64,000 nt of DNA. Origin: CAYHVK01 sp964360255 (lineage in GTDB: Bacteria; Bdellovibrionota; Bdellovibrionia; Bdellovibrionales; UBA1609). Location of the stretch: the NCBI GenBank assembly GCA_964360255.1, contig CAYHVK010000001.1, positions 186,001 through 250,000 on the forward strand, written 5' to 3'. The notes below the pieces were generated by a model. It ran no database searches, was not told the DNA's origin, and saw only the letters and a list, made by a program, of their open reading frames with translations. Of the stretch, positions 25,927 to 35,627 are shown piece by piece. The position numbers were made by a program, and so were the translations under genes. The stretch's first letter is position 1. The number at the start of each line of letters is the position of its first letter.

Positions 25927-26319
25927 TCAGATTTTACAACTGAACCCACTCGCTTCGAGATTGCTTTGAATTTTCTTAGAAATACTTTCGCAATGATCGA
26001 TGGATTGAACAGAAGATGCCACCGATTCACTTTTTGAAAATTTCGTATAAATCACTTCACAAACTTTTTTATCTTCAGAAGAGACCCCGCGCTCAGGCAA
26101 ACGGATGACTTCGATACGGCGCTGGTCGCTACCTTGTAAACAAACGGTGCCAAACTTCTTTTCAGCTTTAACCACAGAAGCAGCTTTATCATCTTTCTTC
26201 GGCACTGAAGTCGCGGACGCGGCGCTCTGGGCTGCAGGTGATGGCGTACCCTTAGTTTTTCCTGCACAACCGCCTAAGAAATAAAGTGCCAATACGCTTA
26301 TAAAGCAAATTTTGATCAC
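25927..26319 (-). CDS. Lipoprotein of unknown function
   Basis: 130 residues. It has a short lipoprotein signal with lipobox LGGC (Cys at about residue 18), an Ala/Ser/Thr/Pro-rich linker and a C-terminal globular part with cysteines (VCLQG, VCEVIY, HCESIS, FSCKI). It starts with GTG after AAAGGAGG. The cysteines may form disulfides in the periplasm. No family recognised. It is divergent from the LysR gene. Confidence 0.8.
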   Translation of the reverse strand: MIKICFISVLALYFLGGCAGKTKGTPSPAAQSAASATSVPKKDDKAASVVKAEKKFGTVCLQGSDQRRIEVIRLPERGVSSEDKKVCEVIYTKFSKSESVASSVQSIDHCESISKKIQSNLEASGFSCKI

Positions 26320-26415
26320 ATCGCCTCCTTTTATGAGTTCTACTTATATTCTTGTCGGATCTTACCCACTAAAGTAAAATTGAATTTAATTAACTTACGG
26401 ATAAGGAATTCTTAA

Positions 26416-27246
26416 GTGATAAATTTAGCGAACGTGAATCTTCAGCACCTCTATTACTTTCATGTCGTAGCCAGCCAGGGTTCTATTAAGGTGGCATCGA
26501 AAGAGCTCCACCTGACTCAACCCGCTGTAAGCATGCGTATCCGTAGTCTCGAAGAAAATCTTGAAATTACGCTTTTTGACCGCAAGCAACGAGAATTGCG
26601 ATTAACGTCTGGGGGCCAGTGCCTCTTTGAGTATACAACACAGATTTTTTCTCTGACTCAGAAAGCACTTTCTTCGCTGGCTCCTCGCACGCTTCCAAAA
26701 CGGTTGCTCAGAGCCGGTTTTGTACCTTCAGTTTCAAAGTCGTTTGTGCACGATGTTCTCAAGCCACTATGGGACAGAGAAGTCATTCTTGAGGTCAGTC
26801 ATGGCGCCCATTCAGAGCTTATTGCGCAACTTGAAAATAATCGCCTCGATCTTATGCTGACTGATGTCGAACCTAAAAAGAAAAAATACTTGAGCGTGCG
26901 TGAAGTCGCCCAGCGCAAACTGATATTCGCTGCCGCCCCTAAGTATAAAAATTTAAAAGCGGGTTTTCCGAAATCGTTGACTCACGTGCCTCTTATTGCT
27001 TTTACCTCTGAAAATGCACTCGCATTTCAGCTCGATCGATTTTTAGCGCAACATAAGGTGCAGCCAGAAATAATTGGGCACGTCGATGACTTCAGTCTTT
27101 TAATTTCATTTTTAATTGATGGTGCAGCCGTGGGAGTCTTATCAAAAGGGGCCGCTCAGCAGTATTTAGATAGTGGGCTTCTAGTGAATCTTGGTGAAAT
27201 GAAAGATGTGGTCTCACGTCTCTGGATTATTGAGCGTCGCCAGTAG
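26416..27246 (+). CDS. LysR-family regulator, NhaR-like
   Basis: 276 residues. The N-terminal winged HTH (LQHLYYFHVVASQGSIKVAS...LTQPAVSMRIRSLE) has the LYYF-x-VA-x-x-GS pattern typical of NhaR-type LysR proteins. The rest is a shortened periplasmic-binding-protein-like effector domain. GTG start with AAGGA upstream. NhaR proteins respond to sodium or regulate envelope genes; here there is no antiporter gene nearby, so the target is unknown. The divergent lipoprotein gene is a candidate. Confidence 0.88.
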   Translation: MINLANVNLQHLYYFHVVASQGSIKVASKELHLTQPAVSMRIRSLEENLEITLFDRKQRELRLTSGGQCLFEYTTQIFSLTQKALSSLAPRTLPKRLLRAGFVPSVSKSFVHDVLKPLWDREVILEVSHGAHSELIAQLENNRLDLMLTDVEPKKKKYLSVREVAQRKLIFAAAPKYKNLKAGFPKSLTHVPLIAFTSENALAFQLDRFLAQHKVQPEIIGHVDDFSLLISFLIDGAAVGVLSKGAAQQYLDSGLLVNLGEMKDVVSRLWIIERRQ

Positions 27247-27265
27247 ACAGCTAAGAAACGGACTT

Positions 27266-27601
27266 CTATTTTCTGGCTTTTCTTAAAATTTCGATGCGGG
27301 CTTCGTATTGCTGCAGTCGCAGACGACACTTTGTAAGTGTTTTCTGAAGCGATAGACGTTCAAGCGATGAATGGTAGTCTTTTTTCCCCTGCTCTAGAAC
27401 ATATATATTTGTATAATGATCAACGATTCTATTATTACACGAAGCTTTGGCCTTTTTGTATGATCGGGTCACATAATTGATATCATTCGACTCAAGTGGA
27501 TTAAAGATAGAATAAATCTTGTTCTGCCATTCTTCAAACGAAGCCTGGGAAGGCAGAGACCAAAATGATAAGATGAGAATTAAACTCGTAATTTTTAACA
27601 T
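27266..27601 (-). CDS. Secreted small protein, unknown function
   Basis: 111 residues with a signal peptide (MLKITSLILILSFWSLPSQA) and a helical, charged mature part with three Cys. Start 27601 is preferred over 27622 because it begins at the signal peptide. It converges on the LysR gene. No family recognised. Confidence 0.65.
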   Translation of the reverse strand: MLKITSLILILSFWSLPSQASFEEWQNKIYSIFNPLESNDINYVTRSYKKAKASCNNRIVDHYTNIYVLEQGKKDYHSSLERLSLQKTLTKCRLRLQQYEARIEILRKARK

Positions 27602-27710
27602 GTCCGCAGTATACCAAACCATTTAAGGTAGGAATCGCACAAATCGCACACCCTAAAATCATTTCAAGACTGTCAAAAAAATTGTCACTTCTCTGGGGCA
27701 TACGCCATTT

Positions 27711-29510
27711 CTACAAGAACGATGGTCTATCAAAAGCACGATCAAGCGCAAAAGCGCAGTTAATTAAACCCACATGACTGTACGTTTGCGGAAAGTTTCC
27801 CCATTGGCTTTGAGTCTCAGTTTCAAAATCCTCGCTCATCAGCCCGAGATCGTTTTGTGCCTTTAATATTTTCTGAAATAAATCATACGCTTCATCGGCA
27901 AAACCAAGCACGGTGAGGGCCTCAATAAGCCAAAAACTACAGACTAAAAATGCAGATTCTTGCGTTCCGAAGTCGTCGGTGTGTTTATAGCGAAGTAAAA
28001 ACCCTGGCGAAATTTCAAGTTCTTTTTGAATGGCTCGTAAATGGGCAATGGCCTTTTCTTTGTCTTGGCCATGAAAAAATCCGAGTGTAATCATTTGTAG
28101 CAAGCTCGCATCGAGCTCTTCAGAATTTAAGCCTTGAGTGTAGGCTTTGCGTTTGACGCTGTAGCATTTTTCTAAAAGTTCGTGCGCATCTTCACGGGTT
28201 TTGGTGGCCCGACGCTCGAGCTCACTATTGCCCATGAGACGCGCAATTTTTTGGCAGGCGGCGCTTCCGGCCCAGTGAAATAACACCGAGTAAGTATGAA
28301 TAGACTGACGACCGCGAAACTCCCAAACACCATTGTCTGGCTCGTTCATTTTATTTTCGATCGAAGAAATTAAAGAAAATAAAGACTTTTCTGATAAGCG
28401 GCGGCGATCAACTAGGCGAGCATCGGTGTGCAAGCTGAATAATGCTAAAAGAATCTGGCCATAAGCATCGTGCTGAATTTGCTCTGAAGCGGCATTACCC
28501 ACTCGCACCGGCTGATTGTTAAGATAACCAGATAATTTAAGCTCTGACTCTGGCATTTCGGGTGAACCGTCAATGGCGTAGACCGGCTGCAACCGTCCGA
28601 GGTGTTCTAAATTTAAATTCTCGATAAAGTGAGCGTAGCTTTCCATCTCGTCAAAATGACCGAGTGAACTTAAGGCATACAAAGTATAATAAGTGTCGCG
28701 AAGCCAACAAAATCTATAATCCCAATTGCGCCCTTTGCCAGAAATTTCTGGCAAGCTGGTTGAACAAGAAGCAATGATAGCGCCAGTATCTTCAAACTGA
28801 TGGAGCTTTAAAGCCAATGCCGACCGAATGACTTCATGTTGAAACATTTTCGGGAGCGTACAGCGCTCGACCCATGTCTGCCAGTAGTGAATTGTACGCG
28901 TAAGAAAATCTTCAAATGTCGAGACCAATGCTCCTTCGAGAGGAATGCCCCACGATAAAACAAAATATAAATCTTTTGAAAGTGTAAACGCTTTCTTTTG
29001 TAAAACTGCGGTCAATGAAGCATTTGTCGTCAACCTCACAGTTGCATCGAGACCTGCATAACGAATGTGATGGCTGCCCGTTTGCGGCTCTGGCACGACC
29101 TCGCCATAGCGTCCCACAGGTTCGCAATTGACGATGATGCGAGGCGACCCCGAAACTCGGCGGACTTTTCTGAACAGCATAAGCGGACGATGGTACCGCT
29201 CGTTTAATAAAAACCGCGGTGCAAAATCAGTGACCTCAAAAATTCCATCGCTATTTTCAAAACGCGTCACAAGAACGTTTGTGTTTCTGACATAATTTTG
29301 ACTTGTTTGCGATGGAGCTGCAGAAGTTATGGAAAATTTTCCGCCTTTTTCTTCGTCTAAGAGTGAGCCAAAAATAAAACTTGAATCAAATCGTGGCCAA
29401 CATAGCCATTTGATGTTAGCTTGTTTATCTACAAGAGCGGAAAAGTTACAGTTTCCGATCATCCCGAGCTGATATTGGTGCTTCTGCATAATTGGCTCTT
29501 TTATTTTCAT
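27711..29510 (-). CDS. GH15-family glycoside hydrolase (glucoamylase/trehalase-like)
   Basis: About 599 residues. The N-terminal GMIGNCNFSALVDKQANIKW followed by LCWPRFDSSFIFG is the beta-sandwich start typical of bacterial GH15 enzymes; the (alpha/alpha)6 barrel has NWDYRFCWLRDTYYTL with the catalytic-region acid, and GTQESAFLVCSFWLIEAL near the second. GH15 includes glucoamylase, glucodextranase and trehalase; the divergent trehalose synthesis gene favours a trehalase or glucan role. The true start is 29510 (MKIKEPIM) or 29489 (MQKHQYQLG), because longer in-frame starts would run into the trehalose gene. No signal peptide, so it is cytoplasmic. Confidence 0.9.
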   Translation of the reverse strand: MKIKEPIMQKHQYQLGMIGNCNFSALVDKQANIKWLCWPRFDSSFIFGSLLDEEKGGKFSITSAAPSQTSQNYVRNTNVLVTRFENSDGIFEVTDFAPRFLLNERYHRPLMLFRKVRRVSGSPRIIVNCEPVGRYGEVVPEPQTGSHHIRYAGLDATVRLTTNASLTAVLQKKAFTLSKDLYFVLSWGIPLEGALVSTFEDFLTRTIHYWQTWVERCTLPKMFQHEVIRSALALKLHQFEDTGAIIASCSTSLPEISGKGRNWDYRFCWLRDTYYTLYALSSLGHFDEMESYAHFIENLNLEHLGRLQPVYAIDGSPEMPESELKLSGYLNNQPVRVGNAASEQIQHDAYGQILLALFSLHTDARLVDRRRLSEKSLFSLISSIENKMNEPDNGVWEFRGRQSIHTYSVLFHWAGSAACQKIARLMGNSELERRATKTREDAHELLEKCYSVKRKAYTQGLNSEELDASLLQMITLGFFHGQDKEKAIAHLRAIQKELEISPGFLLRYKHTDDFGTQESAFLVCSFWLIEALTVLGFADEAYDLFQKILKAQNDLGLMSEDFETETQSQWGNFPQTYSHVGLINCAFALDRAFDRPSFL

Positions 29511-29538
29511 ACTAAAAACATAAGGGAGAAATGCAGTT

Positions 29539-31740
29539 TTGACAAAACCAAAAAGAATCTTCGTTTCAAATCGTCTACCTTTCAATATCAGCACTAAAAC
29601 CGGTGACCTCCAGCGTGGTAGTGGGGGGCTAGTTTCAGCCCTCATGGGGGTTCATCTTGATCAACCGTTTTATTGGCTGGGCTTTGAAACCGATCCTGGA
29701 GTTGCTGCAGAACTCAAACAAAAAGCGCAACAGGTCGACAAACAGCTGCGATTACAACCCGTTGTAATAAATAAAAAACTTTATGACAGCTATTACGATA
29801 AATTCAGCAACGATGTTTTATGGCCGCTTTTTCACTACGAAAGCCAGCACGTTCTTTTTCGACGAGAAGATTGGAATTCTTATGTCGAGGCAAATCGCCT
29901 CATGGCCGACGAAATTTTAAAAGTGGCGATCGAGACAGATACTGTCTGGATTCATGATTTTCATTTTTTTCTTCTACCCGCCATGCTGAAAGAAAGAATG
30001 CCAAAACTGCAAGTGGGATTCTTCTTGCATATACCGTTTCCGAGTTCAGAAATTTTCAGACAGCTGCCTGTGAGACAAGAAATATTAGCGGGCCTTATTA
30101 AAGCTGATCTGATTGGCTTTCATGAGCATTCATATCTCCGCCATTTTACCGTTTCTCTGACGGCTCAAATGGGAATTGACTCTTCTTTTCTCCGTGCGCA
30201 AATCGGCGATCACACGCTCAATCTTGGTGTTTACCCTATCAGTATAGATAACGAAGGTCTTAAAGAAAAATCCGAATCAGCCGCCGTGACGGCCCGAACC
30301 CATGATTACGAAAATGAAATTAAATCTAATTTTTTAGTTTTAGGAGTGGACCGCCTCGATTACAGCAAGGGCCTTGAGTTAAAACTGCGAGGATTTCGTC
30401 GGATGTTGAAAAAGTACCCAGATGTTCGAGGCGAGATTAATCTCTTGCAAGTGGCCGTTCCGACTCGAACGAAAGTCCCGGCCTATATGCGGTTAAAAAA
30501 AGAAGTGGATCAACTTGTCGGGACTATCAATGGCGAATTTGGACAGCCCGGCTATGTGCCCGTACAATACATTTTTAATTCGGTCGTTGAAAACGATCTG
30601 CTCGCCCTCTACCGACGAGCTGATTCAATCTTGATTACAAGCAAACGTGATGGCATGAACCTTGTTGCCGTTGAATATGCGGTTTCTCAAAATTTAGAAA
30701 ACCCTGGTGTTGTCATATTAAGCGAGTTTGCAGGAGCAGCATCACTACTGGGCGACTCACTCTTTATCAATCCGTGGGATGAAGATTCAATTGCTGATGC
30801 CCTGTACAGTGCTTATAAAATGCCAAAAGAAGAGCGGACATCGCGCATGCAGTCTCTGCAAGAAATATTGTCACGCTATTCAGCAACCGAATGGGCCAAG
30901 TCATTTTTAAAAGATCTTGAAGTTGCAGGCCGTGTAAGGCCCAAGAAAAGCACTGTTCGCCTCGAGTCGAGCCAATCTTATGAGGCCATCGCCGAAAGAA
31001 TTCGATCTGCGAAAAAATGTAAATTTATTCTAGACTATGACGGCACGCTGGTGGCCCTGCAAAAACGTCCCGAATTAGCATTACTCTCAGTTGAACTTCG
31101 TAATAAACTCGAAAAACTAAACAAAAAAATTCCGGTGGCAGTTGTCAGTGGTCGAGCCAAAAGTTTTCTCGATAGTCAGTTTCCGAATGCGCCTTTATTA
31201 TTGGCGGCCGAACATGGTGGCTATTACAAAGAACCAGGGTCAGAGTGGCGCAGCCGCATCTCTTCTGATATCGGATCATGGTACCCAGAAGTGGACCGCG
31301 TAATGACCGACTACGCCGAGAAGGTTCCACTTTCTTTTGTTGAGGCTAAAGAAGCCGCATTAGTTTGGCACTATCGCATGTCACCAAATGATTTTGCGAC
31401 TTACCAGGCCAGAAAGTTAGATGAAGAATTACAAACAGGCTTAGCGAACCGACCGGTTTCGATTATTGGTGGGTCAAAAATGGTCGAAGCTCGGGCTGTC
31501 GAATGCGATAAGGGTAGTTTTTTACGCTGGCTGCTCGAACAAGATGGCGGAGAGAGTTTGTTCATATGTATTGGCGATGATCGCACTGATGAAGATATGT
31601 TTCGCGTTTTAGGCCAACAAGGTATTAGCGTAAAAGTTGGCAGTGCGGATACGCTCGCTCAATACAGAGTGGCGCGCCAAGACGAGGTGTTTCAGCTTAT
31701 TGAAGCCATCACTTCTCACGCCATGAATGCACAGGCTTAG
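29539..31740 (+). CDS. Fused trehalose-6-phosphate synthase/phosphatase
   Basis: 733 residues. Residues 1-470 are a GT20 OtsA-type synthase (SNRLPF near the start, DFHFFLLPAML, GVDRLDYSKGLELK, KRDGMNLVAVEY), making trehalose-6-P from UDP-glucose and glucose-6-P. Residues 480-733 are an OtsB-type HAD phosphatase (FILDYDGTLVAL, IGDDRTDEDMF). Both active sites look intact, so one protein can make trehalose. It starts with TTG at 29539, about 10 bases after AGGGAG; the nearby ATG at 29531 is out of frame. Only 28 bases separate it from the divergent GH15 start, so the promoters must overlap the coding regions. Confidence 0.95.
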   Translation: MTKPKRIFVSNRLPFNISTKTGDLQRGSGGLVSALMGVHLDQPFYWLGFETDPGVAAELKQKAQQVDKQLRLQPVVINKKLYDSYYDKFSNDVLWPLFHYESQHVLFRREDWNSYVEANRLMADEILKVAIETDTVWIHDFHFFLLPAMLKERMPKLQVGFFLHIPFPSSEIFRQLPVRQEILAGLIKADLIGFHEHSYLRHFTVSLTAQMGIDSSFLRAQIGDHTLNLGVYPISIDNEGLKEKSESAAVTARTHDYENEIKSNFLVLGVDRLDYSKGLELKLRGFRRMLKKYPDVRGEINLLQVAVPTRTKVPAYMRLKKEVDQLVGTINGEFGQPGYVPVQYIFNSVVENDLLALYRRADSILITSKRDGMNLVAVEYAVSQNLENPGVVILSEFAGAASLLGDSLFINPWDEDSIADALYSAYKMPKEERTSRMQSLQEILSRYSATEWAKSFLKDLEVAGRVRPKKSTVRLESSQSYEAIAERIRSAKKCKFILDYDGTLVALQKRPELALLSVELRNKLEKLNKKIPVAVVSGRAKSFLDSQFPNAPLLLAAEHGGYYKEPGSEWRSRISSDIGSWYPEVDRVMTDYAEKVPLSFVEAKEAALVWHYRMSPNDFATYQARKLDEELQTGLANRPVSIIGGSKMVEARAVECDKGSFLRWLLEQDGGESLFICIGDDRTDEDMFRVLGQQGISVKVGSADTLAQYRVARQDEVFQLIEAITSHAMNAQA

Positions 31741-31760
31741 GCGAGTCAAACAACCTGCAC

Positions 31761-33173
31761 TTATTTTCCCTTCACAATCTCATTCAAATGCGCCAGCACT
31801 TCAGGGTGCGCGCGTAGTTTTAAAGTGACGCCCTTATCGGTATAAGATTCGCTCAGCACACGAGCCCGTCGCCGCACTTCGCCGATCACTCCTTGAACGT
31901 GAAAAGGAATCAACAGACTCTCTTCAATCATATCACCCTCGAAGTAACTTAGAATTTTCGAGCGGATCATCTTTAAATCTTCTTTATCACGGGTCGAAAT
32001 AAATATGGCATCAGGAAATTCTAACTTCAGCTCGCTCAACTGCTGAGGGCTTAAGCAATCCCGTTTGTTCATAATTAACAATGATGGAGCGTCCACAGCT
32101 CCCACTTCATTCAGAACACTGCGAGTCACTTCGTACTGCGCTCGAAAAGATGGGTCCGACGCATCGACGACAAATAGCAAGAGCGAAGCATGTAAAGCCT
32201 CGTCGAGAGTAGACTTAAAAGAGGCCACCAGATCGTGCGGCAGTTTTTTAATAAATCCAACGGTGTCTGAGATCAGAACTTTCGGTATCGACTCAGGTTG
32301 CATCGGGCGAATCGTCGTATCAAGGGTAGCAAAGAGCTTGTCTGCAACGTAAATTTCGCTGCCCGTGAGAGCGCGCATCAACGAAGATTTTCCGGCGTTG
32401 GTGTAACCTACCAATGCGACGGTGTTCTCTTGCTGTCTTCGGGCACGGCGAATTTCATGTTCGTTGTCGATGCTTGCAAGTTCAGTTTTGAGTTCCTTGA
32501 TACGATCACGAATGTTTCGTTTATCTAATTCGAGCTTAGTTTCGCCGGCACCTTTGCCTCCGCCACCTTGCTGGTCTCCTCCCGTCGCACCGGCCCGAAG
32601 GCGTGGAGCAACGTATGTGAGTCTTGCAATCTCGACCTGTAGTCGAGCCGCGCGGGTCTTGGCGTGGCGGCTGAAAATTTCAATAATTACGCCGGTGCGA
32701 TCAAGCACAGGAGCGCCACTGGCGCTTTCAAGATTTCTTAACTGAGAAGGCGAGAGATCGGTATCGACAATGACAATATCAGCTTCGCCCTCGAGAATTT
32801 CGTTTTCGCTGGAATCAGCTGCGGTCTCGTCGCCAGCAACTTCTCTCTCTTGGTCGTCATCTTCTTCATCTACGACTGCATCTGCGCCTTCAGCTTCACG
32901 TTTTAAAGCGGCCTTGGTTTTTGTGGGCTTAAAAAGAGCTTCAATGACTCCATCACCACCTGTCCAGCGTGCGAGTTCCTTAAGTTTTCCTTCGCCGAGC
33001 ACCGAGGACGATCGATCACTGCCGCGTTTTTGGGTGACTTGGCCTATCACTTCATAACCGAGTGTCGTCACCAGACGCCTCAGTTCATCTAAAGAATTCT
33101 GCAATTCATCAGGAGTAGTTTTTGGGAGTTGAATACCAACTAAAACGGCTTTTTTAAGAGGGTGTGTCGACAT
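31761..33173 (-). CDS. hflX: HflX-type ribosome-associated GTPase
   Basis: 470 residues. The N-terminal HflX domain (VLGEGKLKEL, DLSPSQLRNLE, LDRTGVIIEIFS) precedes the GTPase domain with G1 GYTNAGKSSL, G3 DTVGFI and G4 NKRD. HflX binds the 50S subunit and splits stalled ribosomes under stress. Unusual is an insertion of about 50-60 residues (71-130) in the N-terminal domain, very acidic in its second half (VVDEEDDDQERE), where other HflX proteins are short. Its gene converges on the trehalose gene. Confidence 0.93.
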   Translation of the reverse strand: MSTHPLKKAVLVGIQLPKTTPDELQNSLDELRRLVTTLGYEVIGQVTQKRGSDRSSSVLGEGKLKELARWTGGDGVIEALFKPTKTKAALKREAEGADAVVDEEDDDQEREVAGDETAADSSENEILEGEADIVIVDTDLSPSQLRNLESASGAPVLDRTGVIIEIFSRHAKTRAARLQVEIARLTYVAPRLRAGATGGDQQGGGGKGAGETKLELDKRNIRDRIKELKTELASIDNEHEIRRARRQQENTVALVGYTNAGKSSLMRALTGSEIYVADKLFATLDTTIRPMQPESIPKVLISDTVGFIKKLPHDLVASFKSTLDEALHASLLLFVVDASDPSFRAQYEVTRSVLNEVGAVDAPSLLIMNKRDCLSPQQLSELKLEFPDAIFISTRDKEDLKMIRSKILSYFEGDMIEESLLIPFHVQGVIGEVRRRARVLSESYTDKGVTLKLRAHPEVLAHLNEIVKGK

Positions 33174-33275
33174 GGGCCTAACCTACTCGCTTGCTGGCTC
33201 TTATGCAAAGTGACTTTTAAAATTTTTTATATTTAAATGAAAACAGATAAAATTTATTTTCTAGAGAAAGAAATA

Positions 33276-34019
33276 ATGTTGAAAATCAACTCTCTCACTA
33301 AATTTTTTGGCGATACTTCTGCACTTTCTGAAATTAATCTTCAGATGCCTTTAGGAAAAACCCATATTTTGCTGGGCTCAAGCGGCTCGGGCAAAAGCAC
33401 TCTCTTACGAGCAATTCTCGGTCTTATTTCATGGCAGAGCGGAACTATCGAGCTCAATGGCGAAACAATGAATACTTTTACTCCTGCGCAGAGATCAGAG
33501 CGCATTGGTTATGTGCCACAAGGGGGCGGATTGTTTCCGCACCTGACTGTCAGAGACAATGTGACCATCGTCGCACGTGCACAAGGCTGGTCAGAAAATC
33601 GAATCAACGAGCGAATGGAAGAACTGCTCAGCTCACTCGCCGTTGATCGCACCCTACTTGAAAGATTTCCGAATGAGATTAGCGGTGGACAGAAACAGCG
33701 CGTATCGATTTTACGAGCGACATTTTTGAATCCCCCTTTATTACTTATGGACGAGCCACTCGGAGCCTTAGACCCATTGATTCGTGCTGCTTTGCAGGCG
33801 GAACTCAAAGATATTTTTCTGAAATTAAAAAAGACCGTTATTCTCGTTACCCATGATATTGAAGAGGCCGCTTACCTAGGAGATCAAATTATTCTCATGC
33901 ATCAAGGAAAAGTCGTACAAAGCGGAACTTTTGCTGATCTTAATGAGCGTCCGGCTGATCCATTCGTAAGGCGTTTTCTGCAAGCCCAGCGCGCGCAAGG
34001 AATCGAGATTAAATCATGA
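33276..34019 (+). CDS. OpuCA/ProV-type osmolyte ABC transporter ATPase
   Basis: 247 residues. Walker A GSSGSGKSTLLR, signature SGGQKQRVSILRA, Walker B LLLMDEPLGALDPLIRAAL and H-loop VTHDIEEA are present; the ALDPLIR element is typical of quaternary-amine transporters. The CBS domains of ProV/OpuCA are absent. The start at 33276 is chosen because the conserved fold begins there. It is coupled to the next gene by an ATGA overlap (34016-34019). Confidence 0.92.
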   Translation: MLKINSLTKFFGDTSALSEINLQMPLGKTHILLGSSGSGKSTLLRAILGLISWQSGTIELNGETMNTFTPAQRSERIGYVPQGGGLFPHLTVRDNVTIVARAQGWSENRINERMEELLSSLAVDRTLLERFPNEISGGQKQRVSILRATFLNPPLLLMDEPLGALDPLIRAALQAELKDIFLKLKKTVILVTHDIEEAAYLGDQIILMHQGKVVQSGTFADLNERPADPFVRRFLQAQRAQGIEIKS

Positions 34020-35488
34020 AGTTTTTGATTTTTGCCCTTATCACGGCTCTATGCATGACAGGTCAGGCGAAAGAAATTCGAATCGGCTCTAAAGCTTTCA
34101 CTGAAGGCTATTTATTGGGAGAGCTGGCGGCCCAGACACTTGAAGCGCATTTAGGAGTCAAAATCAGCCGTAAATTCGGTCTCGGTAACACCGGCATTGT
34201 CTTCGAGGCGCTCGCTAAAGGCGAAATTGATCTTTACATCGAATACACCGGCACGATCCGCGAAGCGATTTTACATGATACGAAATTGAACGACGATACG
34301 ATGAAACAAGCGCTTGAAAAAATGGGTTATGAAGTCTCAAGCTCGCTAGGCTTTAATAATACCTATGCGCTAGCGGTCTCCCGCGAATATGCTTCAGCCC
34401 ACCAATTGGTTTCTATCAGCGATTTGAAAAAAGTTGATGATAAAATCCGAACCGCTTTTAGCCATGAATTTATCTCGCGTGCCGATGGGCTTTCAGGACT
34501 CCAGAAACGCTACAACATAAATCTCAGCCAAAATCGACAAGGTCTCGAGCATAGTCTGGCCTATGAGGCTATATCCAAGCGTCAGGTCGACCTCGTCGAC
34601 GTCTATTCGACCGATGCAAAAATCGAAAGTCTAGAGCTTATTGTGCTCAAAGACGATCTTCATTATTTCCCTGATTATAAGGCGGTTGTATTAGCACGCG
34701 CCGATTTCGTGCGAGAAAATCCCGAAGCCTGGAGATTATTGCGCTCACTTGAAAATAAAATCGATGAAGGATTAATGCGCCGGCTGAACGCCGAAGCTGA
34801 AATAGAAAAGAAAAATTTCGGACGCATTATTTCTGAATATTTGAATTTAACTGTCAACACTAGGGTTAATAATGATCCGACAGTTCTCAGTCGAGTGATC
34901 AACAGAACCAAAGAACATCTTTTACTAGTCGGAATTACCGTATTCCTCGCGGTTCTCACAGGCGTTCCACTAGGAATTCTTGCCACCCGCCACCGCCGCT
35001 TCGGCCAAGGAATGCTTTTAACAGCATCGATCGTTCAGACGATTCCGTCGCTGGCCCTACTATGTTTGCTCATTCCTCTCTTCGGCATTGGTCTAAAGCC
35101 AGCATTGGTGGCCCTCTATCTCTACAGCTTACTACCGGTATTGCTAAATACCTATTTAGGTTTTGCTTCAATCGATTCACAATTAATCGAAACGGCGAAG
35201 GCCATCGGACTCGACAATAGAAAAACTTTGATACTCATCGAACTGCCACTGGCCGCCCGCAACATTATTACCGGAATAAAAACCTCAACCGTTATTACAA
35301 TAGGTACAGCTACTCTTGCCGCACTAATCGGAGCTGGAGGCTATGGGGCTCCGATTATAAGTGGACTCGCTATCAATAATACTTCGATTATACTTATCGG
35401 AGCGGTGCCAGCTGCCGTCATGGCTCTTTTGGCGCATTTTTCTTTCGAGTTGCTAGAGCGAATGATGACTCCTCGCGGGTTGAAATAA
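34016..35488 (+). CDS. Osmolyte-type ABC transporter, substrate-binding domain fused in front of permease
   Basis: 490 residues. A signal-like N-terminus (ALITALCMTGQA) leads into an OpuAC/OpuCC-type binding domain (about 19-275; IGSKAFTEGYLLGELAAQ, YIEYTGT), followed by a permease (about 295-485) with five or six membrane segments and the EAA loop ETAKAIGLDNRKTLILIELP. Substrates of the family are glycine betaine, choline, carnitine or ergothioneine. Known fusions such as OpuF/EgtU carry the permease first; here the binding domain comes first. The substrate is not deducible by eye. Confidence 0.9.
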   Translation: MKFLIFALITALCMTGQAKEIRIGSKAFTEGYLLGELAAQTLEAHLGVKISRKFGLGNTGIVFEALAKGEIDLYIEYTGTIREAILHDTKLNDDTMKQALEKMGYEVSSSLGFNNTYALAVSREYASAHQLVSISDLKKVDDKIRTAFSHEFISRADGLSGLQKRYNINLSQNRQGLEHSLAYEAISKRQVDLVDVYSTDAKIESLELIVLKDDLHYFPDYKAVVLARADFVRENPEAWRLLRSLENKIDEGLMRRLNAEAEIEKKNFGRIISEYLNLTVNTRVNNDPTVLSRVINRTKEHLLLVGITVFLAVLTGVPLGILATRHRRFGQGMLLTASIVQTIPSLALLCLLIPLFGIGLKPALVALYLYSLLPVLLNTYLGFASIDSQLIETAKAIGLDNRKTLILIELPLAARNIITGIKTSTVITIGTATLAALIGAGGYGAPIISGLAINNTSIILIGAVPAAVMALLAHFSFELLERMMTPRGLK

Positions 35489-35627
35489 CCACTGTTTTAA
35501 TAAAACGTAGGCCTTACTAAATTACATTTCTTAAAAAACCTTTAATGACTGGCAACCAGTTTGCTAGAAGATACCTTAGATTATCTTTTGGTGTCTTAGT
35601 GTCACCATCACAACAGAAAGGAATTTT

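Noticed and set aside
29511..29645. N-terminal extension of the GH15 protein
   Set aside because: It runs through the start of the trehalose gene on the other strand and does not resemble the family.
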